DNA of 64,000 bases from Desulfolutivibrio sulfoxidireducens (GTDB lineage Bacteria > Desulfobacterota > Desulfovibrionia > Desulfovibrionales > Desulfovibrionaceae): NCBI RefSeq assembly GCF_013376475.1, contig NZ_CP045508.1:3446001-3510000 (forward strand), in the 5' to 3' direction. A program made the position numbers and the translations under genes. Within the stretch, counting starts at the first letter, position 1, and every line of letters starts with the position of its first letter. Of this stretch, positions 1 to 11,452 are shown one piece after another. The notes under the pieces are model-generated. The model was not told where the DNA came from. It was given only the letters and a program-made list of their open reading frames with translations, and searched no databases.

Positions 1-1
1 T

Positions 2-244
2 GACGACCCCGAATACCGGCGCGAATATGAAGCCCTTGAGGAAGAATTCGCCCTGATTGCGGCCATGCTGGACGCCAGGCAAAAGGCTGGGCTGACCCAG
101 GCCCAGGTCGCCGAACGCATGGGGGTCAAGCAGCCCGTCGTGGCGAAGATCGAGGGCGGCCGGTCGAACGTGTCGTTCGGCACGCTGAAGCGCTACGCCC
201 GGGCCACGGGGTGCAAGGTCAAAGTCGAGTTCGTGCAGGCGTAA
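2..244 (+). CDS. XRE-family HTH antitoxin-like regulator, 3' part
   Basis: The reading frame is open from the window edge to a TAA at 242-244, giving the last 80 residues of a protein that starts outside the window. It carries a helix-turn-helix with the pattern TQAQVAERMGVKQPVVAKIE, followed by GRSNVSFGTLKRYARATG, typical of XRE-type antitoxins such as HigA. These bind an operator and usually neutralise a RelE/HigB-type toxin encoded next door. The partner would lie to the left and cannot be seen. The fold assignment is firm; the antitoxin role is inferred from family habit. Confidence 0.7.
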   Translation, partial: DDPEYRREYEALEEEFALIAAMLDARQKAGLTQAQVAERMGVKQPVVAKIEGGRSNVSFGTLKRYARATGCKVKVEFVQA

Positions 245-632
245 CACTGACTCGGACATGCCAGGGGGATACCTGACGCAAGGCCATGGCCGAGCGGCTG
301 CCGATGCGCTGAGCGACGGATACAATGTATTTTTTTAGGACGATGACTTATTAAAGTGCAACATCCTCAATATCAAGGCCGACAATTTATATGATACGGT
401 CACATGCGTTGACGAAGAATATTTGCATAAAATGTATGTCCTTGATGAATGATATTGAACTATTGGAGCATAATTGAGGCGTGCACATGACCATAAAACA
501 ATACTCACCTGTGTAATTCAACGGTGACGTCATGTCGGCAGAAAAACGATCTAGAGTCGTAATCGAAAAGAATGTTTCTCCCGCAGCGGCCCGCTTGTTC
601 ACGAACACTTCACACCATGATCGGTTCAGCAC
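245..632. other. Intergenic stretch without a supportable gene
   Basis: This AT-richer stretch separates the XRE gene from the next gene. A minus-strand open frame (387-737) crosses into the following gene but has no recognisable motif or ribosome binding site. I see no RNA gene or clear promoter here. Confidence 0.5.
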
Positions 633-1490
633 ATGAAGAAAGAAACTATCTCTCTCGGTGAACTTTTCACTGCACTCACCTCTCCTCCTGATCCATGGTA
701 TGGGGAGCACTGCCATGCACAAGATGAAGTCGAACATCTCATCTTGGATTATATCCGTGGGGTCGAAGAGTTATTTGACTTTGAAGAACTTTTCCCCCCT
801 CTCTGGGATCATACACCCGAATTGCAACTGCGCCAGTACGTCGAACCACAAAAAATGATTATTGCAATGTGGTATGAACTGTATTTAAGAAAAAAAGAAA
901 AGACAATAACTACTGTTTTAAAAGAAAAAACAAACGGTAAATTTTCATGGAATGATATCAAACGCCGACAAATAAACATAGACATTTTGAGCGATATATT
1001 GTCTGAACATAAACAGCCACTTCCTATCTCAATTTTTGGAGAAGTCAAAGGAAATTCCAAATCATTTTACAACAAAAAAGTTAAAGAAAGCATAGAAATT
1101 GACGCTGAACATGACAAGCTGTACCATATTGACAAACTTATTTCAAAATACACGGAAACTAAAACATACAACTTTGATGGCGAGCACAAGAAAAATGAAA
1201 TTTTAAAATCTTTGTATGTTCAAAAATTCGCAATAGAGGGATATCCAAACTTTTACATATCCATACTGGATCAAGTCAACGAGTCATGCTACATCACAGA
1301 ATCAGAAATCATTGCAATTCTACAAAACAATAATTTTCCACGGCGAACAATTTCCAGAATAATGCATAGTATGGGAAAACGTGATGAAGAAATTGGGCGC
1401 ACACTCATTAACAAATTAAAAGACGAAGCTGACACCTCCGAAGCGAACAAAAAACGAGGAGCACGATTGCGGGCGGATCGAAAAAAATAG
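633..1490 (+). CDS. Hypothetical AT-rich island protein
   Basis: An open frame of 285 codons begins at ATG 633 and ends TAG. The predicted protein is soluble, rich in lysine, glutamate and isoleucine, and has a very basic tail ending in RRADRKK-like residues, which could contact nucleic acid. I recognise no family motif. Its base composition is much more AT-rich than the genes around it, and codons end mostly in A or T, which points to separate acquisition. No strong Shine-Dalgarno precedes the ATG, so the start is uncertain. It stands alone between an XRE regulator and an AlpA-like gene. Confidence 0.6.
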   Translation: MKKETISLGELFTALTSPPDPWYGEHCHAQDEVEHLILDYIRGVEELFDFEELFPPLWDHTPELQLRQYVEPQKMIIAMWYELYLRKKEKTITTVLKEKTNGKFSWNDIKRRQINIDILSDILSEHKQPLPISIFGEVKGNSKSFYNKKVKESIEIDAEHDKLYHIDKLISKYTETKTYNFDGEHKKNEILKSLYVQKFAIEGYPNFYISILDQVNESCYITESEIIAILQNNNFPRRTISRIMHSMGKRDEEIGRTLINKLKDEADTSEANKKRGARLRADRKK

Positions 1491-1504
1491 CTCAAAATCT
1501 TCGT

Positions 1505-1532
1505 GTCCCTGGTTTGTCCCTGGTTTGTCCCT
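1505..1532. repeat. 11-bp tandem direct repeat (GTCCCTGGTTT)
   Basis: Two full copies of GTCCCTGGTTT and a third partial copy follow directly after the preceding stop codon. GTCCC-rich direct repeats like this are common near the ends of integrated elements. A loosely similar GTCCC cluster lies just downstream of the tRNA-Asn near 26100. No function is assigned. Confidence 0.6.
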
Positions 1533-1593
1533 AGATTTTATACCCGCAAATGGATTCAACCTCCCGTGAATGTCATTTCTAGGAGGTTGAGTA

Positions 1594-1863
1594 ATGTCTT
1601 CAAGCATTGATCAGACGATCCTCGAATTCCAGCAGGCGCTCCCCGCCGTCTTCCGGGGGACGGAGCTGGACAGACTGACCGGCAAGGCCATCCGCTGGAG
1701 ATCCATCCAGAACCTGCGGAGCAAGCGCATCATCCCTCCCGAGTGCTTCATTTACTCGGGAAGCAAGGTGCTCGTCCGTCGCGACCTGTTCCTCAAATGG
1801 TGGCGGGGCACCCTGCGCGAAAACACCGTCGCGGCCAAGCGGAGGGCGAGACATGACGTCTAA
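1594..1863 (+). CDS. AlpA/excisionase-like small DNA-binding protein
   Basis: This 89-residue protein starts at ATG 1594, preceded by a perfect AGGAGG seven bases upstream, which fixes the start. The segment LTGKAIRWRSIQNLRSKRIIPPE, followed by a VLVRRDLFLKWW-like end, is the layout of MerR-like winged-helix excisionase/AlpA proteins, which name the DNA site and often control excision or replication of integrated elements. The stop overlaps the start of the primase gene by 11 bases, so the two are translated as a coupled unit. It probably regulates or assists the element's replication module. The domain assignment rests on pattern and size only. Confidence 0.6.
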   Translation: MSSSIDQTILEFQQALPAVFRGTELDRLTGKAIRWRSIQNLRSKRIIPPECFIYSGSKVLVRRDLFLKWWRGTLRENTVAAKRRARHDV

Positions 1864-4441
1864 CCCCATCCGCACCAACCGGCCCCCGGTGGACGTCAAC
1901 TGCCTGACCGCCGCCCTTGCGTCCTGCGAGGCGGGCCTTTCCGTCCTCCCCACCCGCAAGGACACCAAGGCCCCGCTGACAGCCTGGAAGCCCTACCAGG
2001 GACGCCCGGCGACACGGGCGGAGATCGAGCGCTGGTTCCGCGCGCCGGACACCGCCCTGGCCCTCGTCTGCGGCCGCGTCTCCGGAAATCTGGAGATGCT
2101 CGACTTCGACCTCAAGGGCGAGGCCTTCGCGGCCTGGGCCGACGTTGTCAAAACCGAAGCCCCCGGCCTCTTCGAGCGCCTCGTCCTCGAGCGCAGCCAA
2201 TCCGGCGGCAGGCATGCGGCCTACCGCTGCCCGGGCATGATCATTCCCGGCAACCAAAAACTGGCCATGCGCGCCATCCACACGCCTGACGACGCGGAAG
2301 TCGAGATCGACGGGAAGCGGTTCAGGCCCAGACGCCATGAAGACGGCTTCCTGGTCGAACTCGTGCTGATCGAGACACGCGGCGAGGGCGGCTATTTCCT
2401 GTGCGCCCCGACGCCGGGATATGAACTGATCCAGGGCGATTTCAACCGCCTGCCGCAGTTGAGCCCCATGGAACGGGACATCCTCATCCACGCGGCCAAA
2501 GCCGTCAGCGAATGGACACGGCCTGCCGAAGTGCACGGGCTCGGCCGGGGCATTCCGCACGACACGCCCCGGCAGCCGGGACAGGATTTCAACGACCGGG
2601 GGGATGTCCGCATCCTGCTCGCCAGTCATGACTGGACCAGTTGCGGCATGCGCGGCGCAAACGAACAGTGGCGGCGGCCGGGAAAGACCACGGGCATTTC
2701 CGCGTCCCTCCTGGGCGGCAGGGTCTTCCATTGCTTTTCATCCAACGCCGCCCCGTTCGATCCGGACCAGTCCTACAGCCCGTTCGCGGTCTACACCCTG
2801 CTCACCCATGGCGGCCAGTACCACGCCGCCGCCAAGGCCCTGGCCGCCCAGGGATTCGGGAATGCGCCGAATGGACGACCAACGACATCAAACACCGCGA
2901 CAGCGACAGCCCCGATCTCGCGCTCCCGAGCGCCACTTTCGCAAAGCAAGCGGTGGGAACTCGCCCGGAGACGCTTCCCGCGATTCGCATTCCCCTGGGA
3001 CATCTTCCCCGCCGAGGTCGCGGCGAGCCTGCAGCAACTGGCCCGTTCCTGCGCCACATCGCCCACCCCGCTCCCGGCCCAGGCCTTTTGCATGGTGGCC
3101 GGGGCCGTGGGACGCAAGCTCGTGGTCGGGATCAAGGACAGTTGGCAGGAACCCTTGATTTTCTGGGCGGCGGATATCCGTGACAGCGGCGCCGGGAAGA
3201 CCCCGCCCATGTGGGAGATGGCCAAAGAGATCGCACGAAGACAAGACCAGGAACACGAGCGGTACAAGGCGGAGAATGTCTCGTGGGAAAGGCTTTCGAT
3301 AAAAGACCGCCAAGGGCAACTCCCGCCCGAAAAGCCTCGTGGCTATTTTTCGACCAACCTGACCCTGGAAGGCGTCCACGCCCAACTCGACGGACATCCG
3401 ACGGGGGGCATGATCATTCTCCTTAACGAGCTGTCCGCGCTGATTTCCGGACAAAACCAGTACAAATCTGGCGGGACGGATCGTGAAAGCTGGCTGTGCC
3501 TCCACGACGGCAAGCCCACCCGGATCGTGCGGGCCAAAGAAGCCGTTTTCATCAATGGCGCCAGGGTGCAGGTATGCGGCGGCATCCAACCTGGCATTTT
3601 CAGCAAGGTGTTTGGTGGGGAAAACGGTCAGTTCATCGATGACGGCACGGTGTTTCGCTGTCTTTTCACCTACGAGCCCTCAAGCCACCATGAGCTCACC
3701 GGGGAATCCTGGAGCCAGGCCAACCGCCAGACATGGAACGCCATCCTGTCCCGGGCCTTCGATTGGGCGGACAAACAAGACAAACCTTTCCGTTTGACGT
3801 TCCCCCCCGAGTCGCAAGCTCGCTATTTCGGATGGAGAAACACTCTCGATGTGCTGCGCCCCGACCTCCCCGCGCCGTTTAGCGGGTTCCTGCCCAAGGC
3901 TTTTGGTTATGCGGCCCGACTGGCGGGGGTGATCCACGCCATCGCGGCCCTTCACAGCGGGGAGGACATCCCGGCCGAACTGTCGCGTGAGGCCATGGGG
4001 CTTGGCATGAAGGCCGCACACTTCTACCTTGGCCAGGCTGTGGACGCGCTTTCCCTGCTGCTGCACGACGGCGAGGCCGCCCGCCCCACGGAAGTGTCAA
4101 GCCGGACCATCCTTCTGGCCAGCGTGCTTCACAAACTTGCAGCCGAGACGGACAACGGACGGCTCGCCGTGAAGCACGTCCAAAACGCCTACAACCGCGA
4201 GGCCACTCCCGAAGAGCACATCCGCACACCGCACGCCATGGGAGGCATGCTGCGGGCCTGCAGGTTGAACATCACGACCGGGAAGCATAACGCCAACGGA
4301 CACAAGTCCTGCTACTGCCTCATCTGGGACGAACAGACGGCGGAGTTCCTGGAAACCATGCGGCGAAGTCTGCATTGTCAGCAAACCTTGGCGCAGCATG
4401 GCTTTTCGGACGAAGACATGGATTTTGACGAGTCTGCATAG
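1853..4441 (+). CDS. Primase-polymerase with DUF3987 helicase-like C-terminal half
   Basis: This 862-residue replication protein belongs to an integrative element. The first ~200 residues look like an archaeo-eukaryotic-type primase/polymerase (Prim-Pol). They include LEMLDFDLKGE near residue 80, which supplies metal-binding acidic residues, and a SGGRHAAYRC segment that matches the family's histidine motif. A DUF3987-type ATPase region follows, with a Walker-A-like RDSGAGKTPP near residue 443. Such proteins prime and help open replicating plasmids, phages and ICEs. The gene is coupled to the AlpA-like gene. Iteron-like heptamers sit in its 3' end and just beyond. No phage structural genes accompany it, so a plasmid-like or ICE element is more likely than a complete prophage. 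Confidence 0.8.
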   Translation: MTSNPIRTNRPPVDVNCLTAALASCEAGLSVLPTRKDTKAPLTAWKPYQGRPATRAEIERWFRAPDTALALVCGRVSGNLEMLDFDLKGEAFAAWADVVKTEAPGLFERLVLERSQSGGRHAAYRCPGMIIPGNQKLAMRAIHTPDDAEVEIDGKRFRPRRHEDGFLVELVLIETRGEGGYFLCAPTPGYELIQGDFNRLPQLSPMERDILIHAAKAVSEWTRPAEVHGLGRGIPHDTPRQPGQDFNDRGDVRILLASHDWTSCGMRGANEQWRRPGKTTGISASLLGGRVFHCFSSNAAPFDPDQSYSPFAVYTLLTHGGQYHAAAKALAAQGFGNAPNGRPTTSNTATATAPISRSRAPLSQSKRWELARRRFPRFAFPWDIFPAEVAASLQQLARSCATSPTPLPAQAFCMVAGAVGRKLVVGIKDSWQEPLIFWAADIRDSGAGKTPPMWEMAKEIARRQDQEHERYKAENVSWERLSIKDRQGQLPPEKPRGYFSTNLTLEGVHAQLDGHPTGGMIILLNELSALISGQNQYKSGGTDRESWLCLHDGKPTRIVRAKEAVFINGARVQVCGGIQPGIFSKVFGGENGQFIDDGTVFRCLFTYEPSSHHELTGESWSQANRQTWNAILSRAFDWADKQDKPFRLTFPPESQARYFGWRNTLDVLRPDLPAPFSGFLPKAFGYAARLAGVIHAIAALHSGEDIPAELSREAMGLGMKAAHFYLGQAVDALSLLLHDGEAARPTEVSSRTILLASVLHKLAAETDNGRLAVKHVQNAYNREATPEEHIRTPHAMGGMLRACRLNITTGKHNANGHKSCYCLIWDEQTAEFLETMRRSLHCQQTLAQHGFSDEDMDFDESA

Positions 4442-4556
4442 TCTGGCATGTCTGCATGCAAACATAAAGACAATGCAGACTTTGCAGACTTCGCCAACTG
4501 GTGATGTCTGCACCCGAATCGCCGCGCATGGCGCGGATTCTCAAGGACGTGCAGAC
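4368..4556. repeat. Iteron-like cluster of GTCTGCA/TGCAGAC heptamers
   Basis: Seven copies of the heptamer, in both orientations, start at 4368, 4432, 4450, 4474, 4483, 4506 and 4550. Four of them extend to TGCAGACTT or its complement. Two lie inside the 3' end of the primase gene and the rest in or at the start of the following gap. Clustered short repeats beside a replication initiator gene are typical of an origin or autoregulatory site. That role is inferred from position. Confidence 0.45.
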
Positions 4557-4982
4557 TTCACGGACATGCATGGACGGATGGCCGAAGATGAGGGTGAAGC
4601 CATCCAGGCGGTATCCGCTACCGACTTGCAGATCATAGGAGTTTCGGAATGCATTCAACACTTCGCGGCATGAAATGCTCTTCTTTCCTGCACATTTTCC
4701 ATGAATCACCGCAATTATTGCCTTCTTCTTGCGCCACGACAGGCACTTTGAGCAAGATATTGCATGACAACACACGCCACGACGTTTCCACACCCTCGCT
4801 GCAGCACAGGAAGAAAAGACCGGTCATCACCGCTGCGCAGGAGGTCGGCCATACCCGCGCCTTGCCGGGATATCGCCCAGGGTGTATAGGCGATTTTTCA
4901 GGAAAACCCCTACGTTGAGCAACCGGTCCATATGCCGCCACGCCTTTTGGAGCATAGGGCCTTACCATACGATCAGGTTGGT
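4557..4982. other. Gap between replication gene and restriction operon
   Basis: About 425 bases with no convincing gene. A plus-strand open frame of 89 codons (4649-4918) has no motif, no ribosome binding site and biased composition. The promoter for the restriction-modification operon should lie here, but I cannot point to clear -35/-10 boxes. Confidence 0.5.
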
Positions 4983-7629
<2,647 letters not shown>

Positions 7630-7637
<8 letters not shown>

Positions 7638-8946
7638 AACCAACTCATGCTCATTGCCATCGCCTCCCAGCGATTGGAAGTTTCTCCCCTTTCGCAACAT
7701 ATGTCTCCGACTAATCCACGGTGGCACACCTAGCACTTTAATCGCTGCATATTGGAATGGGAAGACCCCTTGGATAACAGGAGCAGACTTTGAAAACAAC
7801 AATATAAAGGTTATTCGTCGACATATCACTGACAGAGCAATAAAAGAAAGCTCTACAAATATTGTCCCCAAAGGGAGAATCCTTCTTGTCTCCAGAACAG
7901 GAGTAGGGAAGATCGCAATAGCAGAATTTGATGTTGCGATAAGCCAAGATATCACTGGCCTTGATTTGAATAAATCAGAAGCACTTGACAAATACATATA
8001 CTATGCACTGCAAAATGAAATCGAAGAAATAAAGAAATACAACCAGGGCACAAGCATTAACGGCATACTCCGTGAAGACCTATTAAAGCACCACTTTTAT
8101 ATTCCATCCTATACTGAGCAGCAATCCATCGCCGACATCCTCACCACCATCGACAACCTCATCGACCACACCGAATCCCTCATCGCCAAATACCAATCCA
8201 TCAAACTGGGCATGATGCACGACCTATTCACGCGGGGCGTGGATGCCAATGGACGGCTGCGGCCGCCGCGCAAGGAAGCGCCGGAGTTGTATAAGGAGTC
8301 GGCGCTGGGGTGGATACCGAAGGAGTGGGAGGTTGTTCAGCTTTCCGACATCGCAAATGTTAATCGAGGAAAATTTACCGCTAGACCAAGAAATGATCCC
8401 ATGTATTATGGAGGACAATATCCTTTCATACAGACTGGCGATGTAACAAATAACTGCGGACGGGTCATTACACATTTCTCACAAACTCTGAGCGAGCCAG
8501 GGAAAAGCGTAAGCCGATCATTTCCTCCTGGAACTATCGCCGTTACCATCGCAGCGAATATCGCCGACACCTCTATTCTTGGAATTGAAATGTTTTTTCC
8601 AGATAGCATTGTCGGAATTGAAGTTAACCATGAACATTCTGTTCGTTTTATTGAACTTTGTATCCGCATGAATAAACCATTTCTTGATGCCAAGGCTCCA
8701 CAAAGTGCTCAAAAGAACATCAACCTCAATGATCTTAGACCCCTTCTAGTCCCCCTCCCGCCCCCAGATGAGCAACATAAAATCAGCAAAATATACGAAA
8801 CTATAGAATGCAACTCCCGAACCCTTGAAGAAAATATGACAAAATTTCAGATAATGAAATCCGGCCTCATGCACGACCTCCTCACCGGCACGATCCGCAT
8901 CCCCCCGCACCTCACCCCTGCCCAGGAGCCGCCCCATGCCGTCTAG
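7630..8946 (+). CDS. hsdS: Type I restriction-modification specificity subunit S
   Basis: This 438-residue protein has two target-recognition domains (roughly residues 15-165 and 225-390), each followed by a conserved helix. The first helix contains the [18 protein letters not shown] stretch, the second [14 protein letters not shown]. Each domain reads half of a bipartite DNA target. The recognition domains are clearly AT-rich while the helices keep the GC-rich composition of the operon, the usual mark of domain swapping at hsdS loci. It overlaps hsdM upstream and the GIY-YIG gene downstream. The target sequence cannot be predicted from sequence reading alone. Confidence 0.93.
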
Positions 8947-9814
8947 CGCCAGCCGCCCCTACACCATCAAAATCTTCCTGCCCCACGGCGACCCGGACGG
9001 CCTGCGCGTGGTCGGCAAATCCAACTGGACCGGCTCGGGCGTGGTCTTCAACCGCACCGCCTACGCCGAAGCCGCCAAGCGCCCGGAAATCTCCAAGACC
9101 GGCGTCTACATCCTGGTCGGCCCCTCCGAGGACAGCAGCCTGCCCACCATCTACGTGGGCGAAGGCGACCCCATCAGGCCGCGCCTGGACAGCCACTACG
9201 CCAACAAGGATTTCTGGACCTGGGGCGTCTTTTTCACGGCCACGGACGGCAGCCTGAACAAGGCCCACGTCAAGCACCTGGAATGCCGCCTGGTGGAGCT
9301 GGCCAAGGCCGCCAAGCAGGCCAACCTGGACAACATCCAGGCCCCGCAGCCGCCCACCCTGGCCGAGGCCGAACAGGCCGACACCGAGAGCTTTCTGGCC
9401 GACATGCTTTGCATCTTCCCGCTTCTGGGACTGTCCGTATTCGAGGTCCGGGCCGCGACCTCGCGCGGCAAGACCCTGCTCAGCCTGCGCGGCCGGGGGA
9501 TCGAGGCCGAGGGATATGAGGCCAGCCCGGGGTTCATCGTCCGCAAGGGGTCCAGGGCCGCCCTGCGCTCCGTGCCGTCCATCCACCCCTACATGGAGAC
9601 ATTACGAAAGGATTTACTCCGGCAAGGCGTCTTTGCCGCCGACGGGGAACGGTACGTCCTGACCCAGGATTACGCCTTTTCGTCGCCCAGCACGGCGGCC
9701 GGGGTGCTTCTGGGCCGCACGGCCAACGGCAGGATCGAATGGAAGGACGCGAGCGGGAAGACGCTCAAGGACATCCAGACGTCAAAAACCAGCCAGGAGG
9801 GGAGGGCTAGGTAG
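8936..9814 (+). CDS. GIY-YIG nuclease-domain protein with DUF4357
   Basis: A 292-residue protein with a GIY-YIG signature: GVYILVG followed by IYVGEGD at about residues 56-85, then a conserved arginine in the PIRPRLDSH segment. The C-terminal ~60 residues (YVLTQDYAFSSPSTAAGVLL to the end) match the DUF4357 module common in proteins next to type I systems. ATG 8936 overlaps the hsdS end by 11 bases and is preceded by AGGAG, so it belongs to the hsdMS operon. Proteins of this build are usually accessory to restriction-modification; whether this one cuts DNA is not shown by sequence. Confidence 0.8.
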   Translation: MPSSASRPYTIKIFLPHGDPDGLRVVGKSNWTGSGVVFNRTAYAEAAKRPEISKTGVYILVGPSEDSSLPTIYVGEGDPIRPRLDSHYANKDFWTWGVFFTATDGSLNKAHVKHLECRLVELAKAAKQANLDNIQAPQPPTLAEAEQADTESFLADMLCIFPLLGLSVFEVRAATSRGKTLLSLRGRGIEAEGYEASPGFIVRKGSRAALRSVPSIHPYMETLRKDLLRQGVFAADGERYVLTQDYAFSSPSTAAGVLLGRTANGRIEWKDASGKTLKDIQTSKTSQEGRAR

Positions 9815-10200
9815 CCAAATGATCCTTCGCTCAACGGACTAACGCATTGATGTCTTTCATATTTTAACGGCTAGTGTTTAGCCAAAAACTAACGGTGCCA
9901 GATCGAGTAACATCGTAACCTGCAATGGCGACGACAAAACTTTGTGTCCCCCCACTCATGACAACTCATCCGACAAAAAAGTGTTTGATAAGCAAGGTCT
10001 GACTAGCTATACATGGATTTGAATATTTTCTACAAAGGCTAACAATGGAATTCGATGCGACTTAAGGCAAGAGTTACTCCCGCCTGAAACGCCGACGGGC
10101 GGCCATCTGGCGTGGACTTCCGCCTGTGGCCACGCAAAAATTGATAATAGACACAAGAAGATCACCCAGATCAGTCAACTTATAACCATAGGCAGGCGAT
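9815..10200. other. Intergenic stretch inside the defence block
   Basis: The composition changes here from GC-rich (hsd genes) to AT-rich (next two genes). I see a weak GC-rich inverted segment around 10080-10135 but no gene, terminator with a T run, or RNA gene. Confidence 0.45.
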
Positions 10201-10419
10201 ATGAACATAAAAATGTCTATTGAAAACAAAACGTTAATGATGTCTGTCGACAATGTTCCGTGGTTTAAATTTGATCCTCATTTATCGCTATCAGAGTTAT
10301 TAAAGAAAGAGATATTATACTGGAAAGATGAATACAACTCACCGAGGAAGGGGTGTGATCCTGCCGCCCTCAACTATGCAAAGACATTATCTAACCTGTT
10401 AAAGATCATATCGGAATGA
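10201..10419 (+). CDS. Small AT-rich hypothetical protein
   Basis: 72 residues, MNIKMSIENKTLMMSVDNVP at the start, with a GGCGAT-like element just upstream of the ATG. It is soluble and has no recognisable domain. It lies 47 bases before the HEPN/Abi-like gene with matching AT-rich composition, so the two may have arrived together and could be a toxin-antidote pair, which is a guess from arrangement. It could also be a spurious frame. Confidence 0.45.
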   Translation: MNIKMSIENKTLMMSVDNVPWFKFDPHLSLSELLKKEILYWKDEYNSPRKGCDPAALNYAKTLSNLLKIISE

Positions 10420-10466
10420 CGTCCAAATAAACGACCAAATCTTTACCACAACTACGCAAAAAATAC

Positions 10467-11348
10467 ATGAACTTTAGAAAACATTTTCCCAACTATCAAA
10501 ATCAGAGCAACTCTCCATATTATATGAATTCTGTTCCTCTTAAACTCAAGAACGGACTGAATGGTTTTCTGTTTAAAATTGCGCAAGATGACGATTTACA
10601 AATTTCATTAAAACAAATAATCAACATGATGGCCATGTTCATTCCGTGCGAACCAACAACTAATTGGGGACACAATTTTTTATTAACTGATTTAGATTCC
10701 TATCTTGGAAGGCTAACTGAAAAGAAAAACTTCCATAAATTTATGGACTTTATACTAGAGATATCGTCTAAACATTTCGCAACAACACAAGTTGATGAGT
10801 TGAACTCATTATTCGAGGATTATGAATTTGGCTACCACCTAGTGCACTGCAACAGTATGTCGACAAAATATACCTGGAAACACTATAAGCAGCCTGACAA
10901 TTCATCAGAAGTTTTAGAAATAACAATCGAAGAGGTTAAAAATATATGCCTCCAAAGCAGTGAACACATCCAACAAATTGTAACTAATCTTTCAAAGAAA
11001 GATAATCCGCGATCATACAAGGACGCATTGAGAGATGCCCTATCTTCACTCGAAGCCATTACCAATCATCTTGGCGGGTATGACAAAATCGAAGATAGCG
11101 TTACTTCATTAAAAAAAATCGGAACATGGGGAGACGTCAACATACTTAACGATATAATTCGCATTTGGAAGCATATACATTACAAATACAAGGATATAAG
11201 ACATGGAAATAGCACGAATTCTATTATTACCCATGAAGAAGTACAGTACTATGTTGAACATATTATGGCCATTGTATCTTATCTTTCTCGTCGTCATAAT
11301 TACATAATGTCCCAAAGCAATTTCTTTCCAAATGGAGTTTCCATCTAG
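10467..11348 (+). CDS. HEPN/Abi_C-like abortive-infection candidate
   Basis: A 293-residue AT-rich gene inserted between hsdS and hsdR. The C-terminal third has the shape of the Abi_C/HEPN domains found with abortive infection proteins. An alanine/serine helix (YKDALRDALSSLEAITNHLG) is followed by an amphipathic helix and a conserved-looking KDIRHGNSTN turn carrying adjacent Arg-His, the usual catalytic pair of HEPN RNases. The N-terminal region is unassigned. HEPN proteins typically cleave RNA to arrest infected cells. The location inside a split type I locus supports a defence role. The match is by pattern only. Confidence 0.5.
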   Translation: MNFRKHFPNYQNQSNSPYYMNSVPLKLKNGLNGFLFKIAQDDDLQISLKQIINMMAMFIPCEPTTNWGHNFLLTDLDSYLGRLTEKKNFHKFMDFILEISSKHFATTQVDELNSLFEDYEFGYHLVHCNSMSTKYTWKHYKQPDNSSEVLEITIEEVKNICLQSSEHIQQIVTNLSKKDNPRSYKDALRDALSSLEAITNHLGGYDKIEDSVTSLKKIGTWGDVNILNDIIRIWKHIHYKYKDIRHGNSTNSIITHEEVQYYVEHIMAIVSYLSRRHNYIMSQSNFFPNGVSI

Positions 11349-11452
11349 CCAAACGGCAAGCCCATCCGCCCCGCGCCTTTTGGCAAGAAGCGTTTCTTTT
11401 TCAGCAGGTTCCAATTGTCTAACGAGGTGACGCGGCCCGCGTCTCCAAGACA

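Noticed and set aside
387-737. 116-residue minus-strand open frame at the left end
   Set aside because: Overlaps the start of the 633-1490 gene, has no ribosome site or motif and is most likely chance.
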